The notes under the pieces were generated by a model, which was not told the DNA's origin, searched no databases, and saw nothing but the letters and a program-made list of their open reading frames with translations. Shown here one piece after another: positions 51,013-61,583 of a DNA stretch of 64,000 nucleotides. This DNA comes from an uncultured Ruminococcus sp. (GTDB lineage Bacteria; Bacillota; Clostridia; Lachnospirales; Lachnospiraceae): assembly GCA_904418845.1 (NCBI GenBank), contig CAJFQC010000001.1:141871-205870 (forward strand). Reading direction: 5' to 3'. Every line of letters starts with the position of its first letter. The first letter of the stretch is position 1. The translations under genes were made by a program, and so were the position numbers.

Positions 51013-52686
51013 ATGAGAAGTGATACAGTGACAAAAGGAGTACAGCAGGCGCCTCACCGTTCTCTGTTCAATGCCCTTGGCATGACACAGGAAGAACTTG
51101 ACCGTCCGCTGATCGGTGTGGTCAGTTCTTACAATGAGATCGTGCCGGGCCACATGAATCTGGATAAGATCACAGAGGCGGTGAAGATGGGAGTCGCCAT
51201 GGCGGGAGGAACACCGATCATGGTGCCGGCGATCGCGGTGTGCGACGGTATCGCCATGGGGCATATCGGTATGAAATATTCTCTGGTGACGAGAGATCTG
51301 ATCGCAGATTCCACGGAGGCGCTGGCAATGGCGCATCAGTTTGACGGCCTTGTCATGATCCCTAACTGTGATAAGAATGTGCCCGGGCTTCTTATGGCGG
51401 CGGCACGTGTGAATATTCCTACGATCTTCGTCAGTGGCGGCCCTATGCTGGCAGGCCATGTAAAAGGACAGAAGACCAGCCTTTCCAGTATGTTTGAGGC
51501 AGTGGGGTCCTATGCGGCGGGCAAGATGTCGGACGACGATATCCGTGAGTTTGAGAATAAGGCGTGCCCGACCTGTGGTTCCTGCTCTGGTATGTATACG
51601 GCGAACAGTATGAACTGTCTGACAGAGGCGCTGGGCATGGGATTAAAAGGAAACGGAACGATCCCGGCGGTCTACTCGGCGAGACTGCAGCTTGCGAAGC
51701 ACGCAGGTATGCAGGTGATGGAACTGGTGAGAAAGAATATCCGTCCTCGCGACATCATGACGGAGAAAGCGGTGTTAAACGCGCTGACGGTTGATATGGC
51801 GCTTGGATGTTCCACAAACAGTATGCTCCATCTCCCGGCCATCGCCCATGAGATCGGCATGGACTTTGAGATCGACTTTGCGAATCCAATCAGTGAGAAG
51901 ACGCCGAACCTGTGCCATCTTGCTCCGGCGGGGCATACATACATTGAAGATCTCAACGAGGCGGGCGGCGTATATGCAGTTATGAATGAGCTGAATAAAA
52001 AAGGGCTTCTCTACACGGACTGTCTGACTGTCACAGGAAAGACGGTGGGAGAAAATATCGAGGGATGTGTCAATAAAGATCCGGAGGTCATCCGTCCCAT
52101 TGACAATCCATACAGCAAGACTGGCGGCCTGGCAGTATTAAAGGGAAATCTTGCACCGGACGGAAGTGTTGTAAAGCGCTCCGCGGTGTGTGATGAAATG
52201 CTCGTCCATGAAGGACCGGCAAGAATTTTCGAGAGTGATGAGGAGGCGACAGAAGCTATCAAGACCGGAAAGATTAATCCGGGAGACGTGATCGTGATCC
52301 GTTATGAAGGGCCAAAGGGCGGTCCGGGAATGCGGGAGATGCTCAACCCGACGTCTGCGATCGCGGGTTATGGTCTGGGGTCCACAGTGGCTCTGATCAC
52401 GGACGGACGTTTCAGCGGCGCTTCCAGAGGCGCGTCCATCGGACACGTTTCGCCGGAGGCGGCGGTAGGCGGACCGATCGCCCTTGTAGAAGAGGGAGAT
52501 ATCATCAAGATCAATATTCCCGAGCTGAAGCTGGAACTTGATATATCAGACGAAGAGATGGCCGCACGCCGTGCGAAGTGGCAGCCAAGGGAACCTAAGG
52601 TGAAGACAGGGTATCTGGCAAGATATGCGTCTATGGTAACATCTGGAAACCGCGGAGCGATCCTGGAGATCCCGAAGGCAGAATAG
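51013..52686 (+). CDS. ilvD: Dihydroxy-acid dehydratase
   Basis: A 557-residue enzyme for valine, leucine and isoleucine synthesis. The iron-sulfur ligands lie in [10 protein letters not shown] and [16 protein letters not shown]; later signatures are [19 protein letters not shown] and [32 protein letters not shown] precedes the start. It overlaps no neighbour and is 35 bases after leuB. Confidence 0.97.
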   Translation: MRSDTVTKGVQQAPHRSLFNALGMTQEELDRPLIGVVSSYNEIVPGHMNLDKITEAVKMGVAMAGGTPIMVPAIAVCDGIAMGHIGMKYSLVTRDLIADSTEALAMAHQFDGLVMIPNCDKNVPGLLMAAARVNIPTIFVSGGPMLAGHVKGQKTSLSSMFEAVGSYAAGKMSDDDIREFENKACPTCGSCSGMYTANSMNCLTEALGMGLKGNGTIPAVYSARLQLAKHAGMQVMELVRKNIRPRDIMTEKAVLNALTVDMALGCSTNSMLHLPAIAHEIGMDFEIDFANPISEKTPNLCHLAPAGHTYIEDLNEAGGVYAVMNELNKKGLLYTDCLTVTGKTVGENIEGCVNKDPEVIRPIDNPYSKTGGLAVLKGNLAPDGSVVKRSAVCDEMLVHEGPARIFESDEEATEAIKTGKINPGDVIVIRYEGPKGGPGMREMLNPTSAIAGYGLGSTVALITDGRFSGASRGASIGHVSPEAAVGGPIALVEEGDIIKINIPELKLELDISDEEMAARRAKWQPREPKVKTGYLARYASMVTSGNRGAILEIPKAE

Positions 52687-52740
52687 AAAATGACAAGAGC
52701 CATGACTGGCTTTCTTAGAGAAAACCGGAGGAAACAGAGC

Positions 52741-54417
52741 ATGCAGTTAAATGGAGCAGAGATTGTAATAGAATGTTTAAAAGAACAGGGAGTGGACACC
52801 GTCTTTGGTTATCCGGGCGGAGCTATCTTAAATGTATATGACGAACTGTATAAACACCGGGACGAGATCCGCCATATTCTGACTTCTCATGAGCAGGGTG
52901 CGTCTCATGCGGCGGACGGATATGCCCGCGCCACGGGAAAAGTCGGTGTATGTCTCGCCACCAGCGGACCGGGGGCTACCAATCTTGTCACAGGGATTGC
53001 CACAGCGTATATGGATTCTATCCCGATCGTGGCGATCACCTGTAATGTGGGGGTGTCTCTCCTTGGCAAAGACAGTTTTCAGGAGATCGATATCGCGGGG
53101 ATCACTATGCCGATCACAAAATACAGCTTTATCGTAAAGGACGTATCAAAACTGGCGGACACGATCCGCAAGGCGTTCCGCATTGCCAAAGCGGGAAGAC
53201 CGGGACCGGTGCTGGTGGATATCCCGAAGGACATCACATCGACAGTGACAGAGTATCGCAGAGAGGAACTGGGGAAATATATTCCCGATCACTCTCATAT
53301 GAATGAAGAAGGGCTTTCCCGCGCAATATCTATGCTGGAAGAGGCAAAAAAACCATTTGTATTTGCAGGCGGGGGCGCTGTTCTTTCAGGAGCCAGCAGA
53401 GAGCTCAGGGAGTTTGTAGATAAACTGGACGCCCCTGTGACAGATTCCCTTATGGGAAAGGGAGCGTTTCCGGGGACAGATCCACGTTACACCGGAATGC
53501 TGGGTATGCACGGCACGAAGACATCCAACTACGGAGTCAGCGAGTGTGACCTGCTGGTAGTCATCGGCGCGAGATTCAGCGACCGTGTGACCGGAAACAC
53601 AGAAACTTTTGCAAAGAACGCGAAGATCCTTCAGATTGATATCGACCCTGCGGAGATCAATAAGAATATTATTGTCACGGAAGAACTGATCGGAGATATA
53701 AAGGAAGTGCTCAAGATCCTCAACAGGAACTTAAGGCAGCAGGATCATTCTCAGTGGCTTGAAAAGATACAGTCTTATAAGAAAAAGTATCCGCTCAAAT
53801 TCCACCCGGATGTACTGACAGGTCCCTTTATTGTGGAGGAGATCTACCGGCAGACCAAAGGGGATGCCCTGATCGTCACGGAGGTCGGGCAGCATCAGAT
53901 GTGGGCGGCCCAGTATTACAAATATACGAAGCCGAGGACTCTTTTGACCTCCGGCGGGCTGGGAACCATGGGCTACGGCCTTGGAGCGTCTCTCGGCGCG
54001 AAGACCGGGTGTCCGGATAAAACGGTGGTCAATATTGCAGGTGACGGATGTTTCCGCATGAACATGAATGAGATCGCCACTGCGGTAAGACATAATATTC
54101 CGGTTATACAGGTGGTGGTCAACAACCATGTGCTCGGCATGGTGCGCCAATGGCAGGATCTGTTCTATGACGAGAGGTATTCAGCCACAGTGTTAAGAGA
54201 TGCGGTCGATTTCGTCAAACTGGCGGAGGCCATGGGCGCGGAAGGCATCCGGGCGGAGACACAGGAGGAGTTTAAAGAGGCGTTTGCAAAGGCTCTGGCA
54301 ATAAACAGACCGGTTGTCATTGACTGCCAGATCGACAGTGATGATAAGGTATGGCCCATGGTGGCGCCGGGAGCGGCCATCAGCGAGGCGTTCGATGAGG
54401 CTGACATGAAGAAATGA
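52741..54417 (+). CDS. ilvB: Acetolactate synthase, large (catalytic) subunit
   Basis: A 558-residue thiamine diphosphate and FAD enzyme. The N-terminus has VFGYPGGAIL, the catalytic Glu51 lies in SHEQGASHAADG, and the diphosphate motif is GDGCFRMNMNEIATAVRHN. CGGAGG at 52726-52731 sets the start at 52741; the longer frame from 52690 has no ribosome site. The regulatory subunit gene ilvN is absent here, so feedback control may depend on a subunit encoded elsewhere. Confidence 0.96.
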   Translation: MQLNGAEIVIECLKEQGVDTVFGYPGGAILNVYDELYKHRDEIRHILTSHEQGASHAADGYARATGKVGVCLATSGPGATNLVTGIATAYMDSIPIVAITCNVGVSLLGKDSFQEIDIAGITMPITKYSFIVKDVSKLADTIRKAFRIAKAGRPGPVLVDIPKDITSTVTEYRREELGKYIPDHSHMNEEGLSRAISMLEEAKKPFVFAGGGAVLSGASRELREFVDKLDAPVTDSLMGKGAFPGTDPRYTGMLGMHGTKTSNYGVSECDLLVVIGARFSDRVTGNTETFAKNAKILQIDIDPAEINKNIIVTEELIGDIKEVLKILNRNLRQQDHSQWLEKIQSYKKKYPLKFHPDVLTGPFIVEEIYRQTKGDALIVTEVGQHQMWAAQYYKYTKPRTLLTSGGLGTMGYGLGASLGAKTGCPDKTVVNIAGDGCFRMNMNEIATAVRHNIPVIQVVVNNHVLGMVRQWQDLFYDERYSATVLRDAVDFVKLAEAMGAEGIRAETQEEFKEAFAKALAINRPVVIDCQIDSDDKVWPMVAPGAAISEAFDEADMKK

Positions 54418-54463
54418 TCATGGAATAAATAACTATCTAACAAGAAACAGGAGGTAAGGAAAA

Positions 54464-55546
54464 ATGAGCAGAGTGTATAATTTTTCGGCGGGACCGGCGG
54501 TGCTGCCGGAGGAAGTGCTGAAAGAAGCAGCGGCTGAGATGATGGACTACAAGGGCACAGGAATGTCCGTGATGGAGATGAGCCACCGCTCAAAAGCGTT
54601 TGAGGAGATCATCACCGACGCGGAGCAGGATCTCAGAGAATTGATGAATATCCCTGATAATTACAAAGTGCTGTTCCTTCAGGGCGGAGCGTCACAGCAG
54701 TTTGCAATGATCCCCATGAACCTCATGAAAAACGGCGCGGCGGATTACATCGTTACGGGACAGTGGGCGAAGAAAGCGGCGAAAGAGGCAGAAAAATACG
54801 GAAAAGTGAATCGTATCGCATCCTCTGAAGATAAGACTTTCTCCTATATTCCCGACTGCTCGGATCTTCCTGTATCGGAAGACGCAGATTATGTCTATAT
54901 CTGTGAGAACAATACGATCTATGGAACAAAGTTCAAAGAGCTGCCGAATACAAAGGGCAAGACGCTGGTGGCGGACGTTTCTTCCTGTTTCCTGTCCGAA
55001 CCGGTGGATGTGAGCCGGTACGGAATCATTTACGGAGGCGTACAGAAGAATATCGGCCCTGCCGGAGTTGTGATCGTTATTATCCGCGAGGATCTGATCA
55101 CGGAAGATGTGCTGCCGGGTACGCCGACCATGCTTACATACAAGACGCACGCAGACGCGAAGTCTCTCTATAACACCCCGCCGGCATATGGCATCTACAT
55201 CTGCGGCAAGGTGTTCAAATGGCTGAAAGCCCAGGGCGGCCTTGCGGCGATGAAGGAGAGAAATGAGAAGAAGGCAAAAGTGCTCTATGATTTTCTCGAT
55301 CAGAGCAGTCTCTTTAAAGGGACTGTAGAAAAGAAAGACAGATCTCTTATGAATGTTCCTTTCGTGACAGGCGACGGGGATCTGGACGCCAAGTTTGTGA
55401 AAGAGGCGAAGGAGGCCGGGTTCGAGAATCTGAAAGGACACCGCAGCGTGGGCGGAATGCGCGCCAGCATCTACAATGCAATGCCTTACGAAGGCGTTGT
55501 GGCACTTGTCGAGTTTATGAAGAAGTTTGAAGAGGAGAATCAGTAA
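54464..55546 (+). CDS. serC: Phosphoserine aminotransferase
   Basis: A 360-residue PLP enzyme making 3-phosphoserine. The Schiff-base Lys is K195 in YGGVQKNIGPAG; FSAGPAVLPEEVL at the N-terminus and LKGHRSVGGMRASIYNAM at the C-terminus match SerC. AGGAGGT precedes the ATG. The serA gene begins one base after its stop, so the two catalyse consecutive steps from one mRNA. Confidence 0.96.
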   Translation: MSRVYNFSAGPAVLPEEVLKEAAAEMMDYKGTGMSVMEMSHRSKAFEEIITDAEQDLRELMNIPDNYKVLFLQGGASQQFAMIPMNLMKNGAADYIVTGQWAKKAAKEAEKYGKVNRIASSEDKTFSYIPDCSDLPVSEDADYVYICENNTIYGTKFKELPNTKGKTLVADVSSCFLSEPVDVSRYGIIYGGVQKNIGPAGVVIVIIREDLITEDVLPGTPTMLTYKTHADAKSLYNTPPAYGIYICGKVFKWLKAQGGLAAMKERNEKKAKVLYDFLDQSSLFKGTVEKKDRSLMNVPFVTGDGDLDAKFVKEAKEAGFENLKGHRSVGGMRASIYNAMPYEGVVALVEFMKKFEEENQ

Positions 55547-55547
55547 G

Positions 55548-56717
55548 ATGTTCAGATATTATTGCCTGAATCCGATCTCACAGATGGGACTGGATCAACT
55601 GGATGAAAATTATGTAAGCACAGATAAAGCAGAAGAAGCGGACGCCATCCTCGTAAGAAGCGCGAAGATGCACGAGATGGAGTTCGCGAAAGGGCTGAAA
55701 GTAATCGCGCGCGCCGGGGCGGGCGTGAACAATATCCCTCTGGAGCGCTGCGCCGAAGAAGGGATCGTTGTATTCAATACTCCCGGAGCCAATGCAAACG
55801 GTGTGAAAGAGCTGGTGATCGCGGGAATGCTCCTTGCAGCCCGTGACATCATCGGCGGTATCAACTGGGTACAGGAGTATGAGGAGGACGGCGATATTGC
55901 CAAGATCACGGAGAAAAAGAAAAAAGCTTTCGCGGGAACCGAGCTTCAGGGCAAGAAGCTCGGTGTCATCGGACTGGGAGCCATCGGCGTACTCGTGGCG
56001 AACGCGGCCATCAGCCTCGGCATGGAAGTGTACGGGTATGACCCGTATGTATCCGTAGATTCCGCATGGAGACTGTCCGAAAACATCTATCATGCAAAGA
56101 CAGCAGATGAGATCTACAAGGACTGCGACTATATCACAGTCCATGTGCCGGCTCTTGAGGATACAAAAGGTATGATCGACAAAAACGCGATCAGCCTGAT
56201 GAAGAAAGGGGTTGTCATTCTGAACTTTGCCCGCGATGTGCTGGTCAATCAGGAAGATATCGTAGATGCGCTTGTGTCTGAGAAAGTGGGCTGCTATGTG
56301 ACGGATTTCCCGACAAAAGAGATCGTAGGCGTAAAAGGCGCTATTGTCATTCCGCATCTGGGAGCGTCCACAGAGGAGTCTGAGGACAACTGCGCGAAAA
56401 TGGCGGCGGCAGAGGTGAGGGATTTCCTTGAGAACGGAAACATTACACATTCCGTTAATTTCCCGGACTGTGATATGGGCGTAAAAGGAGAGGGCCAGAG
56501 GGTGACGATCCTTCACAGAAATATCCCCAACATGCTCGGACAGTTTACCGGTTTGATGGCAGAGAAGAATATCAATATCTCCCTTATGACGAACAAGAGC
56601 CGCAAAGAATATGCATACACGATGATGGATGTGGACGGGGAAATATCTTCTGAGGTGGAAGAACAGCTTGCCAGTGTGAAAGGAGTGCTCAAAGTAAGAG
56701 TAATCCGAAGCATGTGA
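55548..56717 (+). CDS. serA: 3-phosphoglycerate dehydrogenase with ACT domain
   Basis: A 389-residue NAD-dependent enzyme, the first step of serine synthesis. ARAGAGVNNIPLE, the GLGAIG Rossmann turn (about 142), the catalytic HLGASTEESEDN segment and a C-terminal ACT domain (about 318-389, HRNIPNMLGQFTGLMAEKNI) are present. The ACT domain is the usual serine feedback site. The start at 55548 follows GAGGAG inside the end of serC. Confidence 0.96.
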   Translation: MFRYYCLNPISQMGLDQLDENYVSTDKAEEADAILVRSAKMHEMEFAKGLKVIARAGAGVNNIPLERCAEEGIVVFNTPGANANGVKELVIAGMLLAARDIIGGINWVQEYEEDGDIAKITEKKKKAFAGTELQGKKLGVIGLGAIGVLVANAAISLGMEVYGYDPYVSVDSAWRLSENIYHAKTADEIYKDCDYITVHVPALEDTKGMIDKNAISLMKKGVVILNFARDVLVNQEDIVDALVSEKVGCYVTDFPTKEIVGVKGAIVIPHLGASTEESEDNCAKMAAAEVRDFLENGNITHSVNFPDCDMGVKGEGQRVTILHRNIPNMLGQFTGLMAEKNINISLMTNKSRKEYAYTMMDVDGEISSEVEEQLASVKGVLKVRVIRSM

Positions 56718-56757
56718 AGAACTGCATGTGACATTATGACAGCAGGAGGAGAGAAAG

Positions 56758-57414
56758 ATGGAAGAGCATCAGGAGCATTCCCTCGGCGGGCACGTTTTCC
56801 AGAAAATCCGTGAAGGCATCCTTAACGGAAAGTACAAGGAGAATGATGAGCTTAGGGAAAACACGATAGGAAAAGAGCTTGGAGTGAGCCGTACTCCCGT
56901 AAGAGAGGCTCTGCGGCAGCTGGAGCTGGAGGGACTGGTGGCCATCGTTCCCAACAGGGGTGCTTATGTAACTGGAATCTCTCGCAAAGATATATGGGAC
57001 ATCTATGTGATGCGTTCTATGCTGGAGGGACTGTGCGCACGCTGGGCTGCCGAGAATATCACAGAGGCCCGGCTCGATGAGCTGGAGGAGGCCCTCCTTC
57101 TCTCCGAGTTCCAAGTGAAAAAGGAGAGCGGTTTTGATGCAGAACAGATGGCCGCACTGGACGGACGTTTCCATGCCATTCTCTATGATGCTTCCGGCAG
57201 CCGGATTCTAAGCCGTATGCTGACAGATTTCCACAGTTACGTTCAGACAGCCAGAAAATCTTCAATTCTGTCGGAGGATAGGGCCAGGAAATCCATCCGG
57301 GAGCACCGTCAGATACTGCGGGCAATCCGTGACAGAGATACGGAGATGGCGGAGCAGCTTGCCAACGAGCACATTATGCATGTGATGCAGAATTTAAAAA
57401 AGCAAGGTTATTAG
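56758..57414 (+). CDS. GntR-family regulator, FadR/FCD subfamily
   Basis: A 218-residue regulator. The winged helix covers residues 15-75 ([31 protein letters not shown]), followed by an all-helical FCD ligand-binding domain. GGAGGAG precedes the ATG. It lies 59 bases upstream of icd on the same strand, so it may control icd and respond to an organic acid. The ligand is unknown. Confidence 0.9.
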   Translation: MEEHQEHSLGGHVFQKIREGILNGKYKENDELRENTIGKELGVSRTPVREALRQLELEGLVAIVPNRGAYVTGISRKDIWDIYVMRSMLEGLCARWAAENITEARLDELEEALLLSEFQVKKESGFDAEQMAALDGRFHAILYDASGSRILSRMLTDFHSYVQTARKSSILSEDRARKSIREHRQILRAIRDRDTEMAEQLANEHIMHVMQNLKKQGY

Positions 57415-57473
57415 AGAAACAGGTCTGCCCATGCAGGAGGCGGACAGAGAATTTGTATCAGGAGGACACAGAA

Positions 57474-58670
57474 ATGGAAAAAATCAAGATGACCACACCC
57501 CTTGTAGAGATGGACGGGGATGAGATGACAAGAATTCTTTGGAAGATGATCAAAGATGAGCTTCTTATCCCTTATATCGATCTGAAAACAGAGTATTATG
57601 ATCTTGGGCTGGAGCATAGAAATGCGACTGATGATCAGGTGACGGTAGACTCTGCACTGGCGACAAAGAAATATAAAGTCGCGGTCAAATGCGCAACCAT
57701 TACCCCGAATGCAGCCCGCATGGAGGAGTATGACTTAAAGGAGATGTGGAAGAGTCCGAACGGTACGATCCGCGCGATCCTCGACGGAACTGTGTTCCGT
57801 GCGCCCATTGTGGTCAAGGGTATCGAGCCGTGTGTGAAGAACTGGAAGAAACCGATCACTATCGCAAGACATGCTTACGGTGATGTGTATAAGGGCTCTG
57901 AGATGAAGATACCGGGCGCCGGAAAAGCAGAGCTTGTATACACGGCCGAGGATGGCACGCAGACAAGCGAGCTTGTGCATAACTTTGACGGACCGGGCAT
58001 CATACAGGGAATGCACAATTTAAACAGTTCTATCGAGAGCTTTGCCAGAAGCTGTTTCTCTTATGCGCTGGACACGAAGCAGGATCTGTGGTTTGCCACA
58101 AAAGATACGATCTCCAAGAAATATGACCATACTTTCAAAGATATCTTCCAGGAGATCTATGACGCAGAGTTTGACGCGAAGTTCAAAGAGGCAGGAATCG
58201 AGTATTTCTATACACTGATCGACGATGCGGTGGCCCGTGTCATGAAATCAGAGGGTGGATATATCTGGGCGTGCAAAAACTATGACGGAGACGTTATGAG
58301 TGATATGGTGTCCTCCGCGTTCGGTTCACTTGCAATGATGACCTCTGTACTTGTATCTCCGGAAGGATACTATGAGTATGAGGCTGCCCACGGGACTGTG
58401 CAGCGCCACTATTATAAGCACTTGAAGGGCGAGGAGACTTCTACAAATTCTGTGGCTACCATCTTCGCGTGGACAGGCGCCCTCAGAAAACGCGGTGAAC
58501 TGGATGGAAACAAAGAACTGATGGAGTTCGCGGACAGACTGGAGAAAGCGACGATCGACACCATCGAGGCAGGCGAGATGACAAAGGACCTTGCACTCAT
58601 CACGACCATAGAGAACCCGACTGTGTTAAGCAGCGGGGAGTTTATCAAAGCAATTGCGAAGAGACTGTAA
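57474..58670 (+). CDS. icd: NADP-dependent isocitrate dehydrogenase, eukaryote-like type
   Basis: A 398-residue enzyme that oxidises isocitrate to 2-oxoglutarate with NADP. The N-terminus [20 protein letters not shown] and the segments [18 protein letters not shown] and [25 protein letters not shown] match the dimeric, eukaryote-like subfamily rather than the E. coli type. AGGAGG at 57460-57465 sets the start. In an anaerobe it probably supplies 2-oxoglutarate for glutamate. It ends eight bases before the convergent tmcAL gene. Confidence 0.95.
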   Translation: MEKIKMTTPLVEMDGDEMTRILWKMIKDELLIPYIDLKTEYYDLGLEHRNATDDQVTVDSALATKKYKVAVKCATITPNAARMEEYDLKEMWKSPNGTIRAILDGTVFRAPIVVKGIEPCVKNWKKPITIARHAYGDVYKGSEMKIPGAGKAELVYTAEDGTQTSELVHNFDGPGIIQGMHNLNSSIESFARSCFSYALDTKQDLWFATKDTISKKYDHTFKDIFQEIYDAEFDAKFKEAGIEYFYTLIDDAVARVMKSEGGYIWACKNYDGDVMSDMVSSAFGSLAMMTSVLVSPEGYYEYEAAHGTVQRHYYKHLKGEETSTNSVATIFAWTGALRKRGELDGNKELMEFADRLEKATIDTIEAGEMTKDLALITTIENPTVLSSGEFIKAIAKRL

Positions 58671-58678
58671 AATCCGCA

Positions 58679-59968
58679 CTATACTTTGAGTATTCCCTGC
58701 TTATATTCATTTTGGAACGCGGTCTTATATTTATCTGTCACAACGGACATATATAAATTAGAGGCGAGCAGATCGTTCCGGAGCATCTTCTGTCCGATCG
58801 CCGGCAGGGATTCTTGCTCTGAAAGGCGCATAAGCAGGGGCAGCGGGCTTGCTTTTGAGATATGGGAGATGAGCTTTTCGTTATCTTTGCGGTATCCGAT
58901 CAGCCGGGCGTAGAAATGCCGTCCGCTTTCAATATATTCCTCTACATCATTTTTCTTCGTGCCGAGCATAATATGAAGGAGCGCGCGGTTGACGCGAGTT
59001 TGTGTGACCTCTCTTGTCTTGATAAGCTCTGCGAATTGTTTGTAGTTAAAAAAGTTGTCCAGTCTGTCACAGATCCGGTTTGCCAGCTCTTCTGAGACGT
59101 CCATGTAGCGGGGAAGGGTATCAGGCGTCTTATTGAGCAGCTTGTATTTTAAAAGGAGGGAGAAATCGTTCTGATACACCGGATACTCTACCCTGTGATA
59201 GTCCTTCAAAAGCGCCAGGCAGGAGGAAGGAACCTGTTCCTCCAGATCGCCAAGTATGGAGGAAAAAGAGGTGTTCTCAAAGCTGCCTCCCATTTGTTCT
59301 GTGCTGATGGCAGACCCGGAGTATGCGAGCAGGGAGCGTATGGCGGAAGCAGAGCTGAATCTGCCGGCGTCAATACTTTTATCATGGTAATGAGAGCCTT
59401 TTCGCTGGATTGTGAAAGGGCTCACAGGGCTGTTTAGTTTTTTCATAGCTTTCAGGTATTCGATTCCCAGTATGTTGTTGGGATCGTTAAGCAGAGAGGC
59501 ATATGCAGGATTTTTTGTGTATTCCAGCATGGCGTTCTGTCTGGCGGCGGGAAAAGACGAGCCCTTTTTTAAATTGTTTTTTAAAAGAATACGGTAGTCG
59601 TGCGGCTCCCGGATTAGGATATCAGCGATGTGGGACAGTGCGTCCAGGTCGTTGCATTCACTTCCAAAACAGATGTAGTCCACAACACCTAAACTGTCCA
59701 GCAGCGACACTGCTCCCAGGGCGAAATATTCCGCGCTGCCGGTGGCATAGCAGACCGGAAGCTCGAAGACAGCGGAAGCTCCGCATTTGAGCGCCATTTC
59801 TGCGCGCAGGCGTTTGGGCATGATGGCGGGAACGCCCCGCTGGACATAGTCGCCGCTCATGACAACTATGGCTGTGTCAGCTCCGGTGATTCGTTTTGCT
59901 TCTTTTATATGATATAGATGCCCGTTGTGGAACGGGTTGTATTCTGTGATCAGACCCACAATTTTCAT
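58679..59968 (-). CDS. tmcAL: tRNA(Met) cytidine acetate ligase
   Basis: A 429-residue nucleotidyltransferase-type enzyme (YlbM) that makes acetylcytidine at the wobble position of elongator tRNA-Met using acetate and ATP. ITEYNPFHNGHLYHI contains the HxGH motif, and VVMSGDYVQRG and AVFELPVCYATGSAEYFA follow. AAGGAG precedes the ATG. It is convergent with icd with no terminator seen in the eight-base gap. Confidence 0.92.
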   Translation of the reverse strand: MKIVGLITEYNPFHNGHLYHIKEAKRITGADTAIVVMSGDYVQRGVPAIMPKRLRAEMALKCGASAVFELPVCYATGSAEYFALGAVSLLDSLGVVDYICFGSECNDLDALSHIADILIREPHDYRILLKNNLKKGSSFPAARQNAMLEYTKNPAYASLLNDPNNILGIEYLKAMKKLNSPVSPFTIQRKGSHYHDKSIDAGRFSSASAIRSLLAYSGSAISTEQMGGSFENTSFSSILGDLEEQVPSSCLALLKDYHRVEYPVYQNDFSLLLKYKLLNKTPDTLPRYMDVSEELANRICDRLDNFFNYKQFAELIKTREVTQTRVNRALLHIMLGTKKNDVEEYIESGRHFYARLIGYRKDNEKLISHISKASPLPLLMRLSEQESLPAIGQKMLRNDLLASNLYMSVVTDKYKTAFQNEYKQGILKV

Positions 59969-60004
59969 AAGAATCTCCTTGTATATAGATTTCTACCATA
60001 TTAT

Positions 60005-60034
60005 ACTATAAAAAAATGGATTCTTATAGTACAA
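60005..60034 (-). promoter_or_regulatory. Candidate promoter for tmcAL
   Basis: Minus-strand TTGTAC (60034-60029), 18 bases, TATAGT (60010-60005). A nearby TATAAT has no matched -35. Confidence 0.4.
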
Positions 60035-60080
60035 GATAAAATCATTACATAAATACTAAAACACAGGAAGGAACAGAGGA

Positions 60081-61433
60081 ATGGAGCAGAAAAACAGGCT
60101 GGACGCAGGACAGATCATCGGGCTGCTGGATATGCATGATTTTAAACAACTGAAAGAAGAACTGGAATCCGTACACCCTGTGGATATTGTTGATATATTA
60201 GAAGAACTGAATAAAAAACAGAGAACTCTTGTGTTCCGGCTTCTGGCAAAAGAGGAAGCCGCGGAAGTATTTACGGACATGAACAGCGACATGCGGGAGG
60301 ATCTGATCAACGCTTTGACAGATTCGGAGCTGGAAGAGGTCATGGACGAGATGTATGTGGACGATACAGTGGATGTTTTAGAAGAGATGCCCGCCAATGT
60401 AGTGGACCGTATTCTCACTGTCACCGACGAGGAGACAAGGCAGAAGATCAACGCGCTTCTGCAGTATCCCGAGGACAGCGCGGGCAGTATCATGAACATT
60501 GAGTATATCAGTCTGCGCAGAGATATGACAGTAGCGGACGCGATCTTGAAGATCCGTCAGGTCGGCATCAACAAAGAGACAATCTATACCTGCTATGTGA
60601 CGGAAAAGAAAAAGCTTATCGGCATGGTTGACGTGAAAGACCTTCTGACTGCGGGAGAGTCCCGCCTGATCAGGGAGATCATGGACGAGAACGTGCTCTG
60701 CGCGAGAACGCTTGACGATCAGGAATATGTGGCGAACATGATCAATAAGTACGGACTGGTAGCAATCCCTGTCATTGATCATGAAAACTGCCTCGTCGGT
60801 ATCGTAACGGTTGACGATGCGATGCTCGTACTTCAGGACGAGGCGACCGAAGATATCAGCATCATGGCCGGTGTCAGCCCCAACGAGGACTCCTACTTTG
60901 AAACCTCGGTTTTGCGGCAGGTGAGAAACCGTACACCGTGGCTGATGCTCCTCATGCTCTCGGCAACAGTGACCGGAGAGATACTGGGATATTATGAAAA
61001 TGCGATGGCAGCAATGCCGATTCTCATCACGTTCATTCCCATGCTCATGGGAACAGGCGGAAACTGCGGCTCCCAGAGCTCCACTCTTATTATCCGCGGA
61101 CTGGCAGTAGGAGAGATCGAGTTTTCCGATATCTTCAAGGTGATCTTTAAGGAGATCCGGGTTGCGGTGATTGTGGGCTCTCTTCTTGCCTTTGTAAATG
61201 GGATCCGTATCTGCATTATGTATGACAGGGATATCATGCTTGCCGTGGCGCTTGGAATCACTATGATCGCGGTTGTTGTGATCGCAAAATGCATCGGCTG
61301 TATCCTGCCTCTGATCGCGAAGAAGATAGGCATTGATCCGGCGATTATGGCCGCGCCGCTTATCACCACCATCACAGACACATGTACGATCCTCGTGTAT
61401 TTCAATATCGTCACAACAGTTTTTCATCTGTGA
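60081..61433 (+). CDS. mgtE: Magnesium transporter MgtE
   Basis: A 450-residue Mg2+ channel-like transporter. An N-terminal superhelical domain (about 1-130) is followed by two CBS domains (about 138-255, starting PEDSAGSIMNIEYISL) and five membrane helices. MGTGGNCGSQSSTLIIRGLAVGEI, near residue 325, lines the pore. AAGGAAC precedes the ATG. No magnesium riboswitch is seen in the short leader. Confidence 0.96.
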   Translation: MEQKNRLDAGQIIGLLDMHDFKQLKEELESVHPVDIVDILEELNKKQRTLVFRLLAKEEAAEVFTDMNSDMREDLINALTDSELEEVMDEMYVDDTVDVLEEMPANVVDRILTVTDEETRQKINALLQYPEDSAGSIMNIEYISLRRDMTVADAILKIRQVGINKETIYTCYVTEKKKLIGMVDVKDLLTAGESRLIREIMDENVLCARTLDDQEYVANMINKYGLVAIPVIDHENCLVGIVTVDDAMLVLQDEATEDISIMAGVSPNEDSYFETSVLRQVRNRTPWLMLLMLSATVTGEILGYYENAMAAMPILITFIPMLMGTGGNCGSQSSTLIIRGLAVGEIEFSDIFKVIFKEIRVAVIVGSLLAFVNGIRICIMYDRDIMLAVALGITMIAVVVIAKCIGCILPLIAKKIGIDPAIMAAPLITTITDTCTILVYFNIVTTVFHL

Positions 61434-61475
61434 GATCGTTATTTTTGTGACAATCATATAAAGGCGCTATAAAAA

Positions 61476-61515
61476 AAGGGGAGATTGTACTTAAAAATGC
61501 ACATAAAATCCCCTT
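61476..61515 (+). repeat. Inverted repeat just before the pta promoter
   Basis: AAGGGGA (61476-61482) and TCCCCTT (61509-61515) pair across 26 bases. The right arm touches the -35 of the pta promoter. It could end mgtE transcription or be an operator. Confidence 0.4.
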
Positions 61516-61542
61516 GTATACAAAAAACCTTTGCGTTATAAT
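61514..61542 (+). promoter_or_regulatory. Promoter for pta
   Basis: TTGTAT (61514-61519), 17 bases, TATAAT (61537-61542), close to consensus, as expected for a highly expressed fermentation gene. Confidence 0.85.
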
Positions 61543-61583
61543 AAAAACACATGTGATAAAAAATGAAAGGTGGCTTTTTAATC

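Noticed and set aside
60378..61457. 359-codon open frame antisense to mgtE
   Set aside because: The sense strand encodes a complete MgtE. The antisense product is His/Asp/Arg-rich with no domain.
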